Below are positions 61,640 through 64,000 of a stretch of DNA of 64,000 nucleotides, piece by piece. The notes under the pieces were generated by a model. The model made no database searches. It was not told the origin of the DNA and saw only the letters and a program-made list of their open reading frames with translations. Where the stretch lies: positions 16,135 to 80,134 of the forward strand of contig CABZEW010000005.1 of the NCBI GenBank assembly GCA_902524845.1, given 5' to 3'. This DNA comes from an uncultured Alphaproteobacteria bacterium. GTDB lineage: Bacteria; Pseudomonadota; Alphaproteobacteria; Rhodobacterales; Rhodobacteraceae. Within the stretch, counting starts at the first letter, position 1. Every line of letters begins with the position of its first letter. Position numbers and translations under genes: made by a program.

Positions 61640-62603
61640 TATAAATAGACTGCTGAGTGTGGCTCCTATGATGGACTGCACTGATAGGCATTGTCGGTTC
61701 TTCCATAGACAATTGTCACGGCGTGCCCTGTTATACAGCGAAATGATTGTCGACAGAGCTATTATCTTTGGTGAAAGACAAAGATTTTTAAGGTTTAATC
61801 CTATTGAACACCCTATAGCTTTACAATTGGGGGGAAATGAGCCTAGGCTTTTAGCTGAAGCTACAAAGATAGCAGTGGATTTTGGATATGATGAGGTCAA
61901 CTTAAATGTTGGTTGCCCGTCATCTAGGGTAAAATCTGGAGATTTTGGAGCAGCTCTGATGAGAAAAATTGACTTAGTTAGATCTTGCGTGGAAGCCATG
62001 AAAAACTCAGCAGGAAAAACTCCTGTGACTGTAAAGTCAAGAATTGCAGTTGATGATCAAAATCCTGTTGAAGTCCTGCCTGACTTTATAGCAAAGGTAG
62101 CAAATTCTGGTTGCAACGTTTTTATCATACACGCAAGGAAAGCTTTGCTCGAGGGTCTATCCCCAAAAGATAATAGAAAAGTTCCACCACTCCAATATCC
62201 GTTAGTTTATGAAATGCAAAACAATTTTCCGGAACTTGATATCATTTTAAATGGAGGATTAACTAACTTGGAAAATATTAAATCATGCTTAGCAACACCC
62301 GTTGCTGGAGTGATGATTGGTCGAGAAGCGTATGAAAACCCTTCGATATTATTGGGAGTAGATAAAGAAATTTTCGACCAAAAAGAACATAGTGGAGATA
62401 TGAAAGATGCGATCCGGAATATGATTGAGTATTGTCATAGAGAGCAAGCTGAGGGGACCGCAATTAAGGGTATTTTAAAACATTTGAAGGGAGCATTTAA
62501 GGGTCAAGCAAACTCAAAGAACTTCAAACGTCTTCTATTCTGCAATCAAACAGTAGATTCAGAAAAATTAAAGAAGCTTTCTAGCTTGATTACAAATTAT
62601 TGA
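61608..62603 (+). CDS. dusA: tRNA-dihydrouridine synthase DusA
   Basis: LLSVAPMMDCTDRHCRFFHRQLSRRALLYSEMI, NLNVGCPSSRVKSGDFGAALM, FIIHARKALLEGLSPKDNR; ATG at 61614 likely. Confidence 0.94.
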   Translation: MLVMKRRWLGSINRLLSVAPMMDCTDRHCRFFHRQLSRRALLYSEMIVDRAIIFGERQRFLRFNPIEHPIALQLGGNEPRLLAEATKIAVDFGYDEVNLNVGCPSSRVKSGDFGAALMRKIDLVRSCVEAMKNSAGKTPVTVKSRIAVDDQNPVEVLPDFIAKVANSGCNVFIIHARKALLEGLSPKDNRKVPPLQYPLVYEMQNNFPELDIILNGGLTNLENIKSCLATPVAGVMIGREAYENPSILLGVDKEIFDQKEHSGDMKDAIRNMIEYCHREQAEGTAIKGILKHLKGAFKGQANSKNFKRLLFCNQTVDSEKLKKLSSLITNY

Positions 62604-62651
62604 TAGTAAAGCGGGCCTTTTTTATATTCAAATAAGATGAGGAAAAACTTA

Positions 62652-63056
62652 TCAGGTATTGTTTTGTTGTATGTTCTTCAAGCGATCCAACAAATTTTGT
62701 AAAATCAAAACAGCTGCAATTGAGTCGACTACTTGCTTCCTTTTCTTGCGAGATAAATCAGCTAACAGAAGCGACCTTTCTGCCGCAACTGTTGTTAGTC
62801 TTTCATCCCAAAATGTTATAGGAAGATTCACAATGTTTGAAAAATTTGTAGCGAAATCACGAGTGGACTGACATTTTGGCCCCTCTGATCCATCCATATT
62901 TAGAGGTAGGCCAATCACTATTCCACAAATTATTTCCTTATCTATGATGGTTTGGAGCTCTAAAGAAAAAAGTGAAAATTTTTTCTTTTTAAGAGTCGCA
63001 TAGTTTGAAGCTATGCTTTGAGTCCTGACTATAATTGTTATAGCCATCAGCTCCAC
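62652..63056 (-). CDS. ruvX: RuvX/YqgF Holliday junction resolvase family, N-terminally truncated
   Basis: SIASNYATLKKKKFSLFSLELQTIIDKE...IVIGLPLNMDGSEGPKCQSTRDFA...ITFWDERLTTVAAERSLL...KKRKQVVDSIAAVLILQ; N-terminal GxDxGxKxxGxAxxD segment is absent and replaced by out-of-frame soxB sequence. Probably non-functional. Confidence 0.85.
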   Translation of the reverse strand: MELMAITIIVRTQSIASNYATLKKKKFSLFSLELQTIIDKEIICGIVIGLPLNMDGSEGPKCQSTRDFATNFSNIVNLPITFWDERLTTVAAERSLLLADLSRKKRKQVVDSIAAVLILQNLLDRLKNIQQNNT

Positions 63057-63939
63057 CTCCTATAACGAGCTCTCCTTTATCAGACTGACTCAAATATCCA
63101 TGCACCGTATTAGCCATAACAACACAATCTATGATTGGTTTAATAGGCTCCGATACTAACGCTTGGAGAGCTACTGACTCAATCGGCAATCTAAAACCGG
63201 CTAACTCGGCTAAAACACTTGAATGACCTGCTGCAACAAAACAAACTTTTTTTGCTTTTATTTGTCCTTTTGTAGTTTCCAGTCCTACTATCTTTTCCCT
63301 TTTCTTTTTAACTCCGACAACCTCACACTGCTCTATTATATCAATACCATAGTCAGAGCACCTTCTCGCATACCCCCATGCCACAGCATCATGGCGAGCA
63401 GTTCCCCCTCTAGGCTGCCAGAGTGCTCCTAGCACAGGAAACCTTGGCCCTTCAATATTAATGATTGGTACTATTTCTTTTACCTCATCTGGAGTAACCA
63501 TTTTCGTATCTACTCCGTTAATTCTATTTGCATGGGATGTTCTCTTCATTGCTCTCAATTCATGCTCCGTCTGACAAAGCATTAAAACCCCTCTAGGACT
63601 AAACATAATATTGTAATTAAGATCTTGTGAAAGCGTCTCATACAAAAATCTAGACTTTTCATAAATACTAATGGAGCTTTCCTGCAAATAGTTGGAGCGT
63701 ATTATTGTAGTATTACGCCCTGTGTTTCCACCGCCAATCCAGCCTTTTTCGATCACTGCTATGTCCGTAACATTATAATTCTTAGCCAAATAATAAGCGG
63801 TCGCCAGGCCGTGACCGCCCGCTCCCACAATTATTATCTCGTATTCATTTTTCGGTTTTCGCTTTGCCCAAGCTTTCTCCCAACCCAGATTATCTCTAAA
63901 CGCTTCGGTGAAGATGGACGAAAAAGAGTATTTTTTCAA
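62989..63939 (-). CDS. soxB: Sarcosine oxidase beta subunit, C-terminally truncated
   Basis: YEIIIVGAGGHGLATAYYLAKNYNVTDIAVIEKGWIGGGNTGRNTTIIRSNYL, GGTARHDAVAWGYARRCSDYGIDI, YLSQSDKGELVIGGGADGYNNYSQ; ends abruptly with DSKHSFKLCDS, about 100 residues short of typical SoxB. Confidence 0.88.
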   Translation of the reverse strand: MKKYSFSSIFTEAFRDNLGWEKAWAKRKPKNEYEIIIVGAGGHGLATAYYLAKNYNVTDIAVIEKGWIGGGNTGRNTTIIRSNYLQESSISIYEKSRFLYETLSQDLNYNIMFSPRGVLMLCQTEHELRAMKRTSHANRINGVDTKMVTPDEVKEIVPIINIEGPRFPVLGALWQPRGGTARHDAVAWGYARRCSDYGIDIIEQCEVVGVKKKREKIVGLETTKGQIKAKKVCFVAAGHSSVLAELAGFRLPIESVALQALVSEPIKPIIDCVVMANTVHGYLSQSDKGELVIGGGADGYNNYSQDSKHSFKLCDS

Positions 63940-64000
63940 ATTTTTTATCCCTAATTAACACTTGTTTGGCCAGATCAAAAAATATATATCAAAGATTACT

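Noticed and set aside
62604-62651. AAAGCGGGCCTTTTTT between dusA and ruvX as a terminator
   Set aside because: Only about 4 bp of stem can be drawn; too weak to report as a feature.
1-64000. Search for CRISPR arrays, rRNA/tRNA genes, transposases, phage genes, toxin-antitoxin or defence islands
   Set aside because: No spaced direct repeats, tRNA-like folds, IS hallmark ORFs or defence-type domains were recognised by eye. A tRNAscan/Infernal and DefenseFinder run would be needed to be certain.

Overview
AT-rich 64 kb window from an alphaproteobacterial chromosome, probably a marine, streamlined lineage (inferred from gene content and order). It is almost entirely protein-coding, with very short gaps and many overlapping genes. 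From left to right it contains: hom - aminotransferase - (unannotated 43-aa lipoprotein) - glyA; nadK-hda-ppk-ppx-proS-lolC-lolD; a beta-oxidation operon under a MerR-family regulator; a MATE exporter; pyrD; an Excalibur-type lipoprotein; gatA-gatC-tadA; an RluB-type pseudouridine synthase; the RNase P RNA gene; a complete dcw cluster (mraZ-rsmH-ftsL-ftsI-murE-murF-mraY-murD-ftsW-murG-murC-murB-ddl-ftsQ-ftsA-ftsZ) followed by lpxC-bamD-recN; a GlcD-type FAD oxidase; a hotdog thioesterase; aminopeptidase P; cobT-cobS-dnaJ-like with divergent bolA; gatB; pepN; a PuuD-type amidase; dusA; and a damaged ruvX/soxB junction. I saw no CRISPR array, rRNA, tRNA, transposase, prophage or obvious defence system. 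I did not find a clearly new multi-gene system. The most interesting signals are: (i) a junction where soxB has lost its 3' end and ruvX its 5' end; (ii) an ftsZ promoter bracketed by two GANTC (CcrM) sites; (iii) a 10-bp hairpin burying the lpxC Shine-Dalgarno; (iv) a 16-bp perfect palindrome at the promoter of the MerR/beta-oxidation operon; (v) three 10-bp-phased MraZ-type boxes upstream of mraZ; (vi) an M48-like protein that appears to lack its zinc motif; and (vii) a small lipoprotein gene missed by the ORF track. All calls are from reading the sequence and recalled family knowledge; no searches were run.
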